Source: Arthrobacter sp. Leaf137 (GTDB lineage: Bacteria > Actinomycetota > Actinomycetes > Actinomycetales > Micrococcaceae). Taken from it: DNA of 64,000 bases. Location: contig NZ_LMOI01000002.1 in NCBI RefSeq assembly GCF_001423525.1, forward strand, positions 269,638-333,637, read 5' to 3'. A program made the position numbers and the translations under genes. The notes under the pieces were generated by a model that saw only the letters and a list, made by a program, of their open reading frames with translations, did no database searches and was not told the DNA's origin. This document shows positions 33,705-42,100 of this stretch, in pieces (the stretch's first letter is position 1; each line of letters begins with the position of its first letter).

Positions 33705-34097
33705 ATGACCATCGTGGTGGGATACGTCCCAACACCCGAAGGCGAAGCCGCCCTCACCCAGGCGATCGCCGAGGCCCGCAGGAGCAGCACCACCCTGCTG
33801 GTCATCAACTCCTCCAGGGGTGACGCCCTGGTGGACAACCGCTACGCCCAGGAGCAGGAGATCCAAAGCATCGAGGACCGTCTTGCCACCCAGGGCATCG
33901 ACCACGTGATCAAGCAGCCGGTCCGTGGCCACGATGCCGCAGCGGAAGTCCTCGACGCGGCCGAGGAGCACAACGCCGAGCTGATCGTGATCGGCCTGCG
34001 CCGCCGGACCCCTGTGGGCAAGCTGATCATGGGCAGCGTCTCCCAGCGCATCCTGCTGGAAGCCGACTGCCCCGTCCTGGCCGTCAAAGCGGGTTAG
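33705..34097 (+). CDS. Single-domain universal stress protein
   Basis: A 130-residue UspA protein opening with TIVVGYVPTPEGEAAL and ending with the ATP-binding signature VIGLRRRTPVGKLIMGSVSQRILLEADCPVLAVK, in which the G-2x-G-9x-G-S pattern is partly kept. It lies 37 bp after tctA on the same strand, and small USP genes are often the fourth member of TTT operons, so it is probably co-transcribed. Its function is not known; nucleotide binding linked to transport or stress is plausible. It converges with the FAH-family gene with only 11 bp between stops. Confidence 0.88.
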   Translation: MTIVVGYVPTPEGEAALTQAIAEARRSSTTLLVINSSRGDALVDNRYAQEQEIQSIEDRLATQGIDHVIKQPVRGHDAAAEVLDAAEEHNAELIVIGLRRRTPVGKLIMGSVSQRILLEADCPVLAVKAG

Positions 34098-34108
34098 CGA
34101 ACCGGCGC

Positions 34109-34978
34109 CTAAGCACCCGCGCGGTAAAGCTCCTGGCGCTGGCGGCCCAGCCCTTCCACCTCCACCTCCACCACATCCCCCGGCTGGAGGTAGGGGAAGC
34201 GGCCGCTCAGCGCCACCCCCTCCGGAGTCCCGGTGATGATCACATCACCGGGCTCCAGCCGCATGTACTGGCTGCAGTGGTGGACGAGCGTTGCCGGGCT
34301 GAAGATCAGTCCCCCCGTGTTCGAGTCCTGGCGCACGTCCCCGTTGACCCAACTGCCCAGGGCCAGGTTTCCGGCGTCCACATCCCCTGCCGGAACCAGC
34401 CACGGGCCCAGCGGCGTGGACCCGGGAAGCGACTTGCCTTTGGTCCACTGGCCCGCCGCCCCCGGGATCTGGTATTCGCGTTCGGAAAGGTCGTTGGCCG
34501 TGACGTATCCGGCGATGCACTCCCGGGCTTCCTCTTCGGACGCGAGGTAGCTGGCCTCCTTGCCGATCACGATGCCGAGTTCCACTTCCCAGTCGTACTT
34601 ACGGGAGTGCGGCGGGATGGGGGCAGGATCGCAGGGTCCCGTGACAGTGTTGGCTGGCTTGAGGAACACCACGGGGATTTCCGGGGGTGCGGAGCCGGAT
34701 TCGGCCGCGTGGGCCGCGTAGTTCATGCCGATGCCCACCACCGAGCCCGGCCGGGCCAGCGGAGCGCCAATACGGAGGTTCCCGGCATTCTCAAGGAGTG
34801 GCAGTTCCCCTGCCGCCAGGGCTTCCCGCACCCGGTCCAGGCCGCCGGCGGCAAGGAATCCGCCGTCCACATCCGTGGTGAGGGGCAGCAGGCTGAAGTA
34901 CCTGTCGGTGCCGTCCGCTCCGGGAACCAGTACTGCCGGCTGCTCCTCGCCGGCGTTGCCCAGGCGCATGATTTTCAT
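34109..34978 (-). CDS. Fumarylacetoacetate hydrolase family protein
   Basis: A 289-residue enzyme of the FAH superfamily. The catalytic domain (about residues 75-285) contains GIGMNYAAHAAESG, FLKPANTVTGPCDP, the metal-binding YDWEVELGIVIGKEA and VTANDLSEREYQ, and ends with TGTPEGVALSGRFPYLQPGDVV. Members cleave C-C bonds or hydrate acylpyruvates, ureidoglycolate-like or diketo-deoxy-sugar acids; the exact substrate is not decidable. The ATG has AAAGGAGA upstream, so a longer in-frame start is rejected. A palindromic CAGACATCTGA lies 114 bp upstream of the start and may be an operator. Confidence 0.85.
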   Translation of the reverse strand: MKIMRLGNAGEEQPAVLVPGADGTDRYFSLLPLTTDVDGGFLAAGGLDRVREALAAGELPLLENAGNLRIGAPLARPGSVVGIGMNYAAHAAESGSAPPEIPVVFLKPANTVTGPCDPAPIPPHSRKYDWEVELGIVIGKEASYLASEEEARECIAGYVTANDLSEREYQIPGAAGQWTKGKSLPGSTPLGPWLVPAGDVDAGNLALGSWVNGDVRQDSNTGGLIFSPATLVHHCSQYMRLEPGDVIITGTPEGVALSGRFPYLQPGDVVEVEVEGLGRQRQELYRAGA

Positions 34979-35164
34979 GGCGGATCTCCTTTGATGGCGG
35001 GTTGCGGGCCGGGTGCTCCGTGCCCCACTCCATCGTCGCGGATTGCTGCCGTGCACCGTGAACCGGCGGTTTATGACCGGCGATAAGAGAACAGACATCT
35101 GACATCCGGCCCGCCAGCCGGTAAACTGTTGTAGCTTCAGGCAAAATTACAGAAAGTTCAGCAC

Positions 35165-35425
35165 ATGAGTACAGCTACCTTGGAACGCCGTCCCGCCGCC
35201 TTCGGCCTTGCCGAAGCGCCCGCGCGCCGGTCCATCGACCTGGAATTCTCCAGTGCCAGCGACGTCCACACCGGACTGGAAGGCGCGGTTGCCGAGCTGA
35301 TCAGCGTGGCAGCACAGGATGCTTCGTGCGGGATTTTGGTGACCCGCCACTACCCCGGGCGCTACACGGTTGCCCTGGACGAGTCGGTGCCGTTCGGCCA
35401 GACGTTCGAGGCCATCGCGGCCTGA
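35165..35425 (+). CDS. Hypothetical small protein
   Basis: An 86-residue soluble protein without membrane segments or a recognisable motif. The N-terminal third is Ala/Arg-rich (ERRPAAFGLAEAPARRS) and the rest reads like a small alpha/beta fold (LEGAVAELISVAAQDASCGILVTRHYPGRYTVALDESV). Codon use fits its neighbours, and it is followed 32 bp later by a strong terminator, so it is probably a real one-gene unit. A weak AGAAAG ribosome site precedes the ATG. I do not recognise the family. Confidence 0.7.
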   Translation: MSTATLERRPAAFGLAEAPARRSIDLEFSSASDVHTGLEGAVAELISVAAQDASCGILVTRHYPGRYTVALDESVPFGQTFEAIAA

Positions 35426-35457
35426 CAGCGCCGCTGCCGCCTCAAAACTCAAAAACG

Positions 35458-35499
35458 CGAAAATCCCCGCCCTGCCGTGAGGCAGTGCGGGGATTTTCG
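35458..35499. terminator. Bidirectional rho-independent terminator
   Basis: A 13-bp perfect outer stem (CGAAAATCCCCGC 35458-35470 with GCGGGGATTTTCG 35487-35499) continues, after a one-base mismatch, into CTGCC-GTGA-GGCAG (35472-35485). The AAAA/TTTT ends make it work on both strands. It ends the 86-residue plus-strand gene and the convergent 78-residue minus-strand gene. Confidence 0.9.
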
Positions 35500-35530
35500 T
35501 TTGGTCCGTTCCGTGGTGCGGGCCGTAATG

Positions 35531-35767
35531 CTAGCTGCGGCGCACCTGCACGCCGTCGGACTTGAGGAAGAGCTGCTTCTCCGCCGGCCCGGCCGGTACA
35601 AGCCAGAGAACGTTTCCGCTCTGGGATACTTCTTCCACCTCACCGGCGGCTACCACATGCGCATGCTTCATGATCTCGACGTGGTCGCCAACCTGGAGTG
35701 ATTTCCAGTCGGATACCGCGGCGGAATGGGCATGGCGCCTCGACAGGACTGCCCCACGTGCTTTCAT
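35531..35767 (-). CDS. Hypothetical small basic SH3-like protein
   Basis: A 78-residue protein. Residues about 22-76 (LQVGDHVEIMKHAHVVAAGEVEEVSQSGNVLWLV) alternate hydrophobic and polar residues, as in a small SH3-like or KOW-type beta barrel, and the N-terminus is basic. The ATG has AAAGGGG about 12 bases upstream. It converges on the bidirectional terminator at 35458-35499. I do not recognise a named family; nucleic-acid binding is only a possibility suggested by charge and fold type. Confidence 0.6.
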   Translation of the reverse strand: MKARGAVLSRRHAHSAAVSDWKSLQVGDHVEIMKHAHVVAAGEVEEVSQSGNVLWLVPAGPAEKQLFLKSDGVQVRRS

Positions 35768-35930
35768 TTGAACTACTACCCCTTTGTATGCGTTCTGCCG
35801 TCACAGCGTCTTCGGTGTGACTTTCACTACACCTTCAGTTCTACTACACTCCGCGTGCCACCGGCCGCCGTGTCGGACAAAATTCCAACTGATGGACGCG
35901 GAGTGCGCAGACGCTGAAGATTCTTCGGTG

Positions 35931-37523
35931 TCAGGCGAGCGTTCCGACGGCGGATTCGGCTGCCCTGAGCACGTCGCCCGAGGAAACGAGGCGGTCAGCC
36001 GCTTCGAGTTCCGGCGAGAGGAAGCGGTCCGTTCCCGGACCGTCCACGACGGTCCGCAACGCGGCCACGACGGCGGTTCCCGCCGGTCCCGGCGTGAGGG
36101 CGCCGCCGGACAGTTGCGTGCGCATGTCCAGCGCCCGGGCCGAGGCCACCAGCTCGATGGCCAGGACACGGCGGAGGTTCTCCACAGATTTGCGGAGCTT
36201 CCGGGCAGCATGCCAGCCCATGGACACGTGGTCCTCCTGCATGGCGGAGCTGGGGATGGAGTCAACGGACGCGGGCACTGCCAGCCGCTTGTTGTCCGAA
36301 ACCAGGCCGGCCTGGGTGTACTGGGCGATCATCAGGCCGGAATCCACGCCGGGGTCCGCGGCAAGGAATGCCGGCAGGCCGTGCGAACGCGCCGGGTCCA
36401 GCATCCGGTCCGTGCGGCGCTCGGCGATGGAGCTGAGGTCGGCCACGGCGATGGCCAGGTAGTCCAGGACGTAGGCCACCGGGGCGCCGTGGAAGTTGCC
36501 GTTGGAGCTGACGCGCCCGTCCGGCAGGACCACGGGGTTGTCGATTGCCGCGGCGAGCTCGCGGGATGCCACCAGCTCGGCGTGGTCCACGGTGTCGCGG
36601 ACGGCCCCGGCCACCTGGGGTGCGCAGCGCAGCGAGTACGCGTCCTGGACCCTGGAGTCCCCCACCCGGTGGGACGCGACGATCGGGGAGTTGGAAAGGA
36701 CCCGCAGCATGTTGTCCGCGCTGGCGGCCTGGCCCGGGTGCGGCCGCAGGGCGGCGTGCAGTTCAGGCAGGAACACCTGGTCGGTGCCCAGCAGTGCCTC
36801 GACGCTGAGCGCGGCGGTGATGTCCGCCGTCGTCAGGAGTTTGCGGAGGTCGGCGATGGCCATCAGCAGCATGCCCAGCATGCCCTCGGTGCCGTTGACC
36901 AGCGCCAGGCCTTCTTTCTCGGCGAGGACGACGGGCTCGATGCCGTGGTCTGCAAGCAGCCCGGCGACAGGTTCCTCACCGCGCCCACCGTAGCGGACGC
37001 CGTCGGGCCCTTCCGCCTCGCCTTCGCCCATCAGCACCAGGGCGCAGTGCGAGAGGGGTGCGAGGTCGCCGGAGCAGCCCAGCGAGCCGAACTCGCGGAC
37101 CACCGGGGTGATGCCGGCGTTGAGGACGTCCACCATGGTCTGCAGGACCACCGGGCGGACGCCGGTGCGGCCGGATGCCAGGGTCTTGGCGCGCAGGAAC
37201 ATGATGCCGCGCACCACCTCCCGCTCAACGGCCGGCCCCATTCCTGCGGCGTGGCTGCGGATCAGCGACTTCTGCAGCTGGGTTCGCAGATCGTTGGGGA
37301 TGTGCCGGTTGGCCAACGCCCCGAAGCCGGTGGAGATGCCGTAGGCCGGGGTGTCGCTGGCCGCGAGGCCGTCAATGTGGGCGCGGACCCTGGCAACGGT
37401 GTCCAGGGCGTCCTGCGAGATGGTCACCTTGGCGTTGTGGCGCGCGACGGCGAGCACATCCTCAGGCGTAACGCCGGCGGATCCGAGGGTGACGGTCAGC
37501 GGTTCGTGGGTGGTGAGAGTCAT
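35931..37523 (-). CDS. hutH: Histidine ammonia-lyase
   Basis: A 530-residue enzyme that deaminates L-histidine to urocanate, the first step of histidine degradation. The MIO prosthetic group forms from the internal tripeptide at residues 150-152, seen here as Cys-Ser-Gly in GSLGCSGDLAPLSH; most proteobacterial enzymes have Ala-Ser-Gly. Other conserved stretches are YGISTGFGALA (with the catalytic Tyr), GNFHGAPVAYVLDY and QEDHVSMGWHAARKL. The ATG at 37523 matches the family start (MTLTTHEPLTV); an upstream in-frame start is rejected. It follows hutU by 105 bp on the same strand, with a long palindrome between them. Confidence 0.95.
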   Translation of the reverse strand: MTLTTHEPLTVTLGSAGVTPEDVLAVARHNAKVTISQDALDTVARVRAHIDGLAASDTPAYGISTGFGALANRHIPNDLRTQLQKSLIRSHAAGMGPAVEREVVRGIMFLRAKTLASGRTGVRPVVLQTMVDVLNAGITPVVREFGSLGCSGDLAPLSHCALVLMGEGEAEGPDGVRYGGRGEEPVAGLLADHGIEPVVLAEKEGLALVNGTEGMLGMLLMAIADLRKLLTTADITAALSVEALLGTDQVFLPELHAALRPHPGQAASADNMLRVLSNSPIVASHRVGDSRVQDAYSLRCAPQVAGAVRDTVDHAELVASRELAAAIDNPVVLPDGRVSSNGNFHGAPVAYVLDYLAIAVADLSSIAERRTDRMLDPARSHGLPAFLAADPGVDSGLMIAQYTQAGLVSDNKRLAVPASVDSIPSSAMQEDHVSMGWHAARKLRKSVENLRRVLAIELVASARALDMRTQLSGGALTPGPAGTAVVAALRTVVDGPGTDRFLSPELEAADRLVSSGDVLRAAESAVGTLA

Positions 37524-37545
37524 GATTCCTACTTCGGTGGTTACT

Positions 37546-37611
37546 CCCAACCAGGTAGCAGCAGATGTCGTTATGAGCCTTCAAAACGACATCTGCTGCG
37601 ACTCAGTTGGG
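37546..37611 (-). repeat. Long palindrome between hutU and hutH
   Basis: A perfect 15-bp inverted repeat (GCAGCAGATGTCGTT 37558-37572 with AACGACATCTGCTGC 37585-37599, 12-base loop) is extended by a second paired block, CCCAAC 37546-37551 with GTTGGG 37606-37611, across symmetric 6-base internal loops. It fills most of the 105-bp intercistronic gap. It could attenuate or protect the hutUH mRNA, or be a dispersed palindromic element. Confidence 0.85.
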
Positions 37612-37628
37612 TCAGCGGCATGATGTGG

Positions 37629-39371
37629 TTAGCGGGTCTCGTTCATGGGGATGCGGACGCCGCGTTCCTTGGCGACCTCGGCGGCCCGGTCGTAGCCGGC
37701 GTCGACGTGCCGGATGACGCCCATGCCGGGATCGTTGGTGAGGAGGCGTTCGAGCTTTTCGGCGGCGAGGTCGGTACCGTCGGCCACGGAAACCTGGCCG
37801 GCGTGGATGGAGCGGCCGATGCCGACGCCTCCACCGTGGTGGATGGACACCCACGTGGCGCCCGAGGAGGTGTTGAGCAGGGCGTTCAGCAGCGGCCAGT
37901 CGGCGATGGCGTCCGAGCCGTCGGCCATGGCTTCGGTTTCCCGGTACGGGGACGCGACGGAGCCGGAGTCCAGGTGGTCACGGCCGATCACGATCGGAGC
38001 CTTGACCTTGCCTTCCTTGACCAGGCGGTTGAACAACAGCCCGGCCTTGGCGCGCTCGCCGTATCCCAGCCAGCAGATGCGGGCGGGCAGGCCTTCGAAC
38101 TCGACGCGCTCTTGGGCGGCGTCGATCCACTTGTGCAGGTGCTTGTTCTCGGGGAAGAGCTCCTTGATGGCTTCGTCGGTGACGCGGATGTCCTCCGGAT
38201 CACCGGACAATGCCACCCAGCGGAACGGGCCGAGTCCCTCGCAGAACAAGGGGCGGATGTAGGCGGGGACGAAGCCGGGGAATTCGAACGCCCGGGTGTA
38301 GCCGCCCTTGCGGGCTTCATCGCGGATGGAGTTTCCGTAGTCAAACACTTCGGCGCCGGCGTCCTGGAACTCCACCATTGCCTGGACCTGGCGGGCCATG
38401 GAGGCCTGCGCCTTCTTGGTGAATCCCTCGGGATCGGCTGCCGCCTCGGTGTGCCATTCCTCCATGGTGATGCCCTCGGGAAGGTAGGACAGGGGGTCGT
38501 GGGCGCTGGTCTGGTCCGTGACGACGTCGATGGCCAGTTCGCCGGCCTGGTGGCGGCGGAGCAGTTCCGGGAACACTTCGGCGGCGTTGCCCACATAGCC
38601 CACCGACCAGCCGCGGCGCTCTTCCTTGGCCTTGAGCACCTTGGCGATGGCGGCGTCGAGGTCTGTTTCAACCTCGTCCAGGTAGCGCTTGCCGGCGCGG
38701 CGGCGAAGGCGGGTTTCGTCGACGTCGACGATCAGGCAGGCGCCGTCGTTGAGGGTGACGGCGAGCGGCTGGGCGCCGCCCATGCCGCCGCAGCCGCCGG
38801 TCAGGGTCAGGGTTCCGGCGAGGGGTCCTTCGGCGGACCCTTCGCCGGCCGGAGCGGGGCGGCCCGCGGTGTCCTGCCGGGCGTCCGCGAGTTTGCGTCC
38901 GACGGCGGCGAAGGTTTCGTAGGTGCCCTGCAGGATGCCCTGCGTGCCAATGTAGATCCAGGAGCCGGCCGTCATCTGGCCGTACATCAGCAGGCCTTCG
39001 GCTTCGAGGCGGCGGAACTCGGGCCAGGTTGCCCAGTCGCCCACCAGGTTGGAGTTGGCCAGCAGGACCCGCGGCGCCCATTCGTGGGTGCGGAACACGC
39101 CCACCGGCTTGCCGGACTGGACCAGGAGGGTCTCGTCCTTTTCCATGGTTTCGAGGGTGCGGGTAATGGCGTCGAACGCTGCCCAGGACCGGACGGCGCG
39201 GCCGGTGCCGCCGTAGACCACAAGATCGTCCGGGCGTTCTGCCACCTCGGGGTCCAGGTTGTTCATCAGCATGCGCAGCGGCGCTTCGGTCTGCCACGAC
39301 TTGGCGGTGAGCTCAGTGCCGCGGGCTGCTTTGACCGGGCGGGCACCGGTGGTGAAATCGGCGGGTGCCAT
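37629..39371 (-). CDS. hutU: Urocanate hydratase
   Basis: A 580-residue NAD-dependent enzyme converting urocanate to imidazolonepropionate, step two of histidine degradation. Length is close to the family norm (about 555). Diagnostic stretches are [21 protein letters not shown] at the N-terminus, [20 protein letters not shown], the NAD-binding [29 protein letters not shown], and [14 protein letters not shown] near the C-terminus. The ATG has AAGGAGCCACC upstream. It is the first gene of hutUH, 210 bp downstream of the IclR gene. A palindrome of the IclR-site type lies about 114 bp before the start. Confidence 0.95.
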   Translation of the reverse strand: MAPADFTTGARPVKAARGTELTAKSWQTEAPLRMLMNNLDPEVAERPDDLVVYGGTGRAVRSWAAFDAITRTLETMEKDETLLVQSGKPVGVFRTHEWAPRVLLANSNLVGDWATWPEFRRLEAEGLLMYGQMTAGSWIYIGTQGILQGTYETFAAVGRKLADARQDTAGRPAPAGEGSAEGPLAGTLTLTGGCGGMGGAQPLAVTLNDGACLIVDVDETRLRRRAGKRYLDEVETDLDAAIAKVLKAKEERRGWSVGYVGNAAEVFPELLRRHQAGELAIDVVTDQTSAHDPLSYLPEGITMEEWHTEAAADPEGFTKKAQASMARQVQAMVEFQDAGAEVFDYGNSIRDEARKGGYTRAFEFPGFVPAYIRPLFCEGLGPFRWVALSGDPEDIRVTDEAIKELFPENKHLHKWIDAAQERVEFEGLPARICWLGYGERAKAGLLFNRLVKEGKVKAPIVIGRDHLDSGSVASPYRETEAMADGSDAIADWPLLNALLNTSSGATWVSIHHGGGVGIGRSIHAGQVSVADGTDLAAEKLERLLTNDPGMGVIRHVDAGYDRAAEVAKERGVRIPMNETR

Positions 39372-39484
39372 GGTGGCTCCTTTTCATTGTGTGTCTGGTT
39401 CTGCGGAAGTCCGGGACGGGAAAGTTCTTCTGTATCTACTAAAGCCCTTTGGTAACGGGCCTTACAGGGGTTTTGCGGCGGTGC

Positions 39485-39502
39485 TGTCCGGGATTCCAGA
39501 CA
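39485..39502 (+). promoter_or_regulatory. IclR-type operator upstream of hutU
   Basis: TGTCCGGGATTCCAGACA is near-palindromic (outer TGTC/GACA and inner GG/CC match) and almost identical to the site in the iclR promoter at 40513. It is 114 bp upstream of the hutU start. The regulator encoded next door is the obvious binding protein. Confidence 0.65.
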
Positions 39503-39535
39503 TGCCCGCCTCCCCGCGGTGCCCTATCACTTCGA

Positions 39536-39560
39536 GTCCCTAACAGGGGGTTTTAGGGAC
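39536..39560 (-). terminator. Inverted repeat after the IclR gene
   Basis: GTCCCTA (39536-39542) pairs with TAGGGAC (39554-39560) over an 11-base loop, 24 bp beyond the IclR stop. On the minus strand the loop contains AAAACCCCC, so a T-run is lacking. It may be a weak terminator or a protein site in the hutU promoter region. Confidence 0.4.
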
Positions 39561-39583
39561 ACGATGTGATGGCGCAAGTGGGG

Positions 39584-40417
39584 CTATTTGGCGGGCCGTC
39601 CGTGGATGCGGACGGACAGTTCGTTGGCCACTTTTTGCACCCGGGCGGCCAGGACGGGCCAGGAGTCCGCGGCAACCTTTTCCTCCAGGAAGGTGACGGC
39701 CACCGCGGCGGTGGGCCAGCCAACGTGGTCGGTCACGGCTGCGGCGATGGAGCCAAAACCGGGGGTCACCTCGCCGTGTTCCGTGGCGTAACCGCGCTGC
39801 CGCACCTGGTCCAGGTGCGAGGAGAGCGCCGAGTACTTCATGATGGGTGATTCGGTTTCGTGCCTTGCAGTGAACGCGGCGGCATTGGGGTACAGCGCGC
39901 GGACCTGCGATTTCGGGAGGGCCGCAAGGATGGCCCGGCCGCTCGCGGTGAGGTGGCTGGGAAGCCGGACGCCGACGTCGGTCACCAGCGACGGGCGGTT
40001 CTTGGCCCGCTCCTCCACGATGTACAGCACGTCCCGGCCGTGGAGGACAGCCAGGTGGGCGCTCTCCCCCAGCGCGTCCACCAGCGACGCCAGCAGGGGC
40101 CGGCCCAGCCGGGAAAGTGGTTCCTGCCGGGAGTACGCCGAGCTCAGCTCGAAGGCGCTGATCCCCAGGCCGTAGCGCTGCTCCTCATGCAGGTGCAGGA
40201 CAAATCCGTTCGCCTCCATCACCCCCAGCAGGTGGTAGACACTGGAGCGCGGCAGGCCCAGCGACGAGGCGATCTGCGAGGCGGCCATCGGGCCGCGGCG
40301 GGAGGCCAGCAGCTTGAGGATCCGGAGCGTGTTCTCGGCAGCAGGGACCTTCGACGCCGGCCTGGCATCTTGCGCCGGCTGTTCCGCTGCCCTCGGCATC
40401 GTCTCCATGGCAACCAT
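39584..40417 (-). CDS. IclR-family transcriptional regulator, probable hut regulator
   Basis: A 277-residue IclR protein. The winged helix-turn-helix (about residues 25-85) contains TLRILKLLASRRGPMAASQIA and LGLPRSSVYHLLGVMEANGFV. The effector domain (about 95-270) shows LLASLVDALGESAHLAVLHG, SLVTDVGVRLPSHLTASGRAIL and GYATEHGEVTPGFGSIAAAV. The ATG at 40417 has AAGGGAG upstream; a longer start would run through the operator sites. Palindromes in its own promoter (40446, 40513), before hutU and before hutG suggest autoregulation and control of histidine degradation, with urocanate or a pathway intermediate as a likely but unproven effector. Confidence 0.88.
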   Translation of the reverse strand: MVAMETMPRAAEQPAQDARPASKVPAAENTLRILKLLASRRGPMAASQIASSLGLPRSSVYHLLGVMEANGFVLHLHEEQRYGLGISAFELSSAYSRQEPLSRLGRPLLASLVDALGESAHLAVLHGRDVLYIVEERAKNRPSLVTDVGVRLPSHLTASGRAILAALPKSQVRALYPNAAAFTARHETESPIMKYSALSSHLDQVRQRGYATEHGEVTPGFGSIAAAVTDHVGWPTAAVAVTFLEEKVAADSWPVLAARVQKVANELSVRIHGRPAK

Positions 40418-40445
40418 CCGCACTCCCTTCAGCGGGATCCGGCCG

Positions 40446-40530
40446 TGTCCGGGATCCCATACTCCAGCATGCACCTTCATCAGGGCTTCAAAGTTGCTGT
40501 TCAGCCTGGCTCTGTCTGGGATTCCGGACA
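40446..40530 (-). promoter_or_regulatory. Two IclR-type operators in the iclR / methyltransferase gap
   Basis: TGTCTGGGATTCCGGACA at 40513-40530 is nearly the exact reverse complement of the hutU site (two differences). TGTCCGGGATCCCATACT at 40446-40463 shares the left half. They lie 96-113 and 29-46 bp upstream of the IclR start, in the 158-bp gap shared with the divergent methyltransferase gene. Confidence 0.6.
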
Positions 40531-40575
40531 AGTGGAACATGCAGATCCGGCATTCCGTGGCCTAGGCTGGCCTGC

Positions 40576-41295
40576 ATGACCGACTACGACCCGCGCCTCG
40601 TAGATGTGTATGACCAGGACAATCCGGACGGGCCCGACCATGATTTCTACCGCGGCCTCGCCGGCGAAGCGTCTGCCCGGAGCGTGGTGGATTTGGGGTG
40701 CGGCACAGGCATCCTCACTGTCACTCTTGCCTCAGTGGAACGCTCGGTGGTGGGAGTTGACCCGTCAGCATCGATGATCGGCTTCGCCCGCAACCGGCCG
40801 GGTGCTGCCCACGTTGACTGGGTGGTGGGCGACAGCAGGAGCATCCCCGGGACGGGCTACGACTTCGCCGCCATGACCGGCAATGTTGCCCAGGCGATTC
40901 CGGGCGCCGCCTGGCCCCGGACACTTCGGGACCTCCGGCTGGCAATGGGGAACGGAGGAACGCTGGCCTTCGAAAGCCGGAATCCGGCAGTGCGCGCCTG
41001 GGACAACTGGGCATTCGATGACAAACGACGGGACAGCCTGCACGGGCCGTTGATCGAGCGTAGGACTGTCTCCGCACCGGCACCGGGAGTCGTGGAGCTT
41101 CAGACGTCCACCACGTTTGCCGCCACCGGTGAATGCGTCGACGAAACGCAGCAGCTGGCATTCCGCGACCGCAACACCATCACCCGTGATGTGCGCGCGG
41201 CGGGTTTCGCCGTGGAGGCGACCTACGGCGACTGGATCCGTACGCCCTTTACCGATCACGCGCCCATCATGGTTTTTGTCTGCCGCGCCGTGTGA
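40576..41295 (+). CDS. Class I SAM-dependent methyltransferase
   Basis: A 239-residue methyltransferase. Motif I is VVDLGCGTGILTVTLA (about residues 38-53), the acidic ribose-binding residue is in VVGVDPSASMIGFARN, and motif II/post-II are VDWVVGDSRSIPG and YDFAAMTGNVAQAI. The C-terminal half (ATGECVDETQQLAFRDRNTI) is the small beta domain found in ubiE-like small-molecule methyltransferases. The substrate is unknown. It is divergent from iclR, so the IclR sites could influence its expression, but no metabolic link to histidine is evident. Confidence 0.85.
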   Translation: MTDYDPRLVDVYDQDNPDGPDHDFYRGLAGEASARSVVDLGCGTGILTVTLASVERSVVGVDPSASMIGFARNRPGAAHVDWVVGDSRSIPGTGYDFAAMTGNVAQAIPGAAWPRTLRDLRLAMGNGGTLAFESRNPAVRAWDNWAFDDKRRDSLHGPLIERRTVSAPAPGVVELQTSTTFAATGECVDETQQLAFRDRNTITRDVRAAGFAVEATYGDWIRTPFTDHAPIMVFVCRAV

Positions 41296-41359
41296 TGGGG
41301 CGTTGACGGTTTACCGGCAGGGACCGGATGTCCAGCCATTCGTGGATAGGCTGCGCTTC

Positions 41360-41950
41360 ATGGATGAGAAAGAGACACTGCACCGCTACCTCCGGGTCCG
41401 GCGGGACAATTTGGTGGCCAAGCTCGATGGGCTGGGCGAGTACGACGCACGCCGCCCACTGACATCCACCGGCACCAACCTCCTGGGCCTGGTCAAGCAT
41501 GTGGCCAGCGTGGAGCTCGACTACTTTGGTGTTGTCTTCGGCCGGCCCAGCGGGCGGCGCCTTCCGTGGCTGGACGCCGACGCCCTCCCCGATGCGGACA
41601 TGTGGGCCTCCGCTGATGAATCCCTCGCGGACATCCTCGAGCTGCATCGGTTCGCCGGCGAGCACAGCGATGCCACCATCGAAGCCCTGCCGCTGGATGC
41701 AGTGGGGTCGGTGCCATGGTGGCCGGAGGAGCGACGCCAAGTCACCCTGCACCAGATCCTGGTGCACATGGTGGCCGAGCGGGCGCACCACCTGGGCCAC
41801 GCGGACATTCTCCGGGAACTGATCGACGGGACGGCAGGCCAGCGCCCCGGCGACCCCAACCTGACGTCACGGTCACCGGAGGAATGGGCCAGCCACCGGG
41901 CTGACATCGAAAGTGCAGCGCAGGCCGCGGCAGCTGAAGGGCGGGAGTAG
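41360..41950 (+). CDS. DinB-family (DUF664) protein
   Basis: A 196-residue four-helix protein of the DinB/YfiT superfamily. The putative metal-binding triad is the His in LLGLVKHVASVELDYFG (about residue 48) and the paired His in AERAHHLGHADILRELID (about 146-150). Actinobacterial members include mycothiol-dependent enzymes, but many are uncharacterised. The ATG at 41360 gives MDEKETLHRYLRVRRDNLV, the usual opening of DUF664 proteins; longer starts would overlap the methyltransferase gene. Function is inferred only at fold level. Confidence 0.82.
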   Translation: MDEKETLHRYLRVRRDNLVAKLDGLGEYDARRPLTSTGTNLLGLVKHVASVELDYFGVVFGRPSGRRLPWLDADALPDADMWASADESLADILELHRFAGEHSDATIEALPLDAVGSVPWWPEERRQVTLHQILVHMVAERAHHLGHADILRELIDGTAGQRPGDPNLTSRSPEEWASHRADIESAAQAAAAEGRE

Positions 41951-42100
41951 CCGACCCACCGCAGGCGCCGTGCTCACTGACCAGGGCCGCCCGGACAGTC
42001 TGAGATCAAAGACACCAAGCCCGCGTGAGGCTCATCACGGCGTCCCCGGAAGTGGTCTGCTGGTTAGCGGCTCCCCTCCCAAAGACGAGAAGGTAAGTGT

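Noticed and set aside
35784..39455. A 1223-codon plus-strand open frame across hutH and hutU
   Set aside because: It is antisense to two genes with clear catalytic motifs and reflects high-GC third-position bias. It has no ribosome site or recognisable domain.
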